Positions 33,089 through 33,156 of a DNA stretch of 33,156 nucleotides are shown one piece after another. The notes under the pieces were generated by a model. That model had not been told where the DNA came from and ran no database searches. It saw only the letters and a list, made by a program, of their open reading frames with translations. Where the stretch lies: contig NZ_LIPP01000112.1 of assembly GCF_001418335.1 (NCBI RefSeq), forward strand, positions 1 to 33,156. Direction: 5' to 3'. Both the position numbers and the translations under genes were made by a program. The first letter of the stretch is position 1. Each line of letters begins with the position of its first letter. This DNA comes from Streptomyces aurantiacus (GTDB lineage Bacteria > Actinomycetota > Actinomycetes > Streptomycetales > Streptomycetaceae).

Positions 33089-33156
33089 GCGGTGACTCCG
33101 ATGGACTCTGGCGCGGGACGCGAGGGAGGAAGAGACGGCGGGGGAGGGACGGGAAG
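33089..33156. other. Window edge upstream of the permease operon
   Basis: These 68 bases are pyrimidine-rich on the minus strand. One minus frame stays open from the edge to a TGA that overlaps the permease ATG, reading 23 Pro-rich residues, which does not look like a binding-protein end. I treat it as intergenic, probably holding only the permease ribosome site. Confidence 0.4.

Noticed and set aside
33089..33156. End of a solute-binding protein gene on the minus strand
   Set aside because: The open frame gives only 23 Pro-rich residues unlike a binding-protein C-terminus; too little sequence to call.
1..33156. tRNA genes, CRISPR arrays, insertion sequences, prophage or attachment sites
   Set aside because: No cloverleaf, regular repeat-spacer array, transposase or integrase gene, or terminal inverted repeats were seen on either strand by eye.

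Overview
The window is high-GC actinobacterial DNA, most likely from a Streptomyces chromosome. The codons are strongly G/C-ending. The gene types fit as well: PASTA-less Ser/Thr kinases, MmyB-type XRE regulators, DUF5133, and several LacI- or LysR-controlled sugar ABC operons with no ATPase gene of their own. I found 25 protein-coding genes. I saw no tRNA, rRNA, CRISPR array, insertion sequence or attachment site. It reads as an accessory or chromosome-arm region rich in carbohydrate uptake and hydrolysis.

Layout. (1) 1-4.3 kb: a membrane Ser/Thr protein kinase, followed on the same strand by a protein with an N-terminal FHA (phosphothreonine-binding) domain and a class A FAD monooxygenase domain. 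This pair looks like a phospho-signalling module acting on a flavoenzyme. (2) 4.4-8.5 kb: an alpha/beta hydrolase, an MFS exporter and a DJ-1/PfpI protein on the minus strand, with a divergent MmyB-family XRE regulator. (3) 8.6-14.8 kb: a CebR-like LacI repressor facing a solute-binding lipoprotein, two permeases and a GH1 beta-glucosidase. Two LacI-type 14-bp operators lie in the divergent region, which suggests a cellobiose or other beta-glucoside uptake operon. (4) 14.8-17.2 kb: glpF-glpK, converging on the GH1 gene with only 10 bp between stops, then a small DUF5133 gene. (5) 17.8-26.0 kb: a LysR regulator divergent from a tightly packed operon: histidinol-dehydrogenase paralogue, solute-binding lipoprotein, two permeases, nitrilase-superfamily amidohydrolase and GH13 alpha-glucosidase. 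A perfect 19-bp palindrome with a LysR T-N11-A core sits between the two. (6) 26.0-33.1 kb: a leftward operon of two sugar permeases, a LacI regulator, a GH5-like glycosidase and a GH3 glycosidase. Its solute-binding protein gene is probably just beyond the right edge.

How they work together. Three separate ABC importers lack an ATPase and probably share a general one encoded elsewhere (MsiK in Streptomyces). Each is paired with a specific regulator and with cytoplasmic glycosidases that would cleave the imported oligosaccharide or glycoside. The most unusual units are the kinase/FHA-monooxygenase pair and the LysR-controlled operon. The latter combines a non-biosynthetic HisD paralogue, a C-N hydrolase and an alpha-glucosidase, which suggests catabolism of an alpha-glucosylated, nitrogen-containing or alcohol-bearing compound. 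The substrate cannot be named from sequence.
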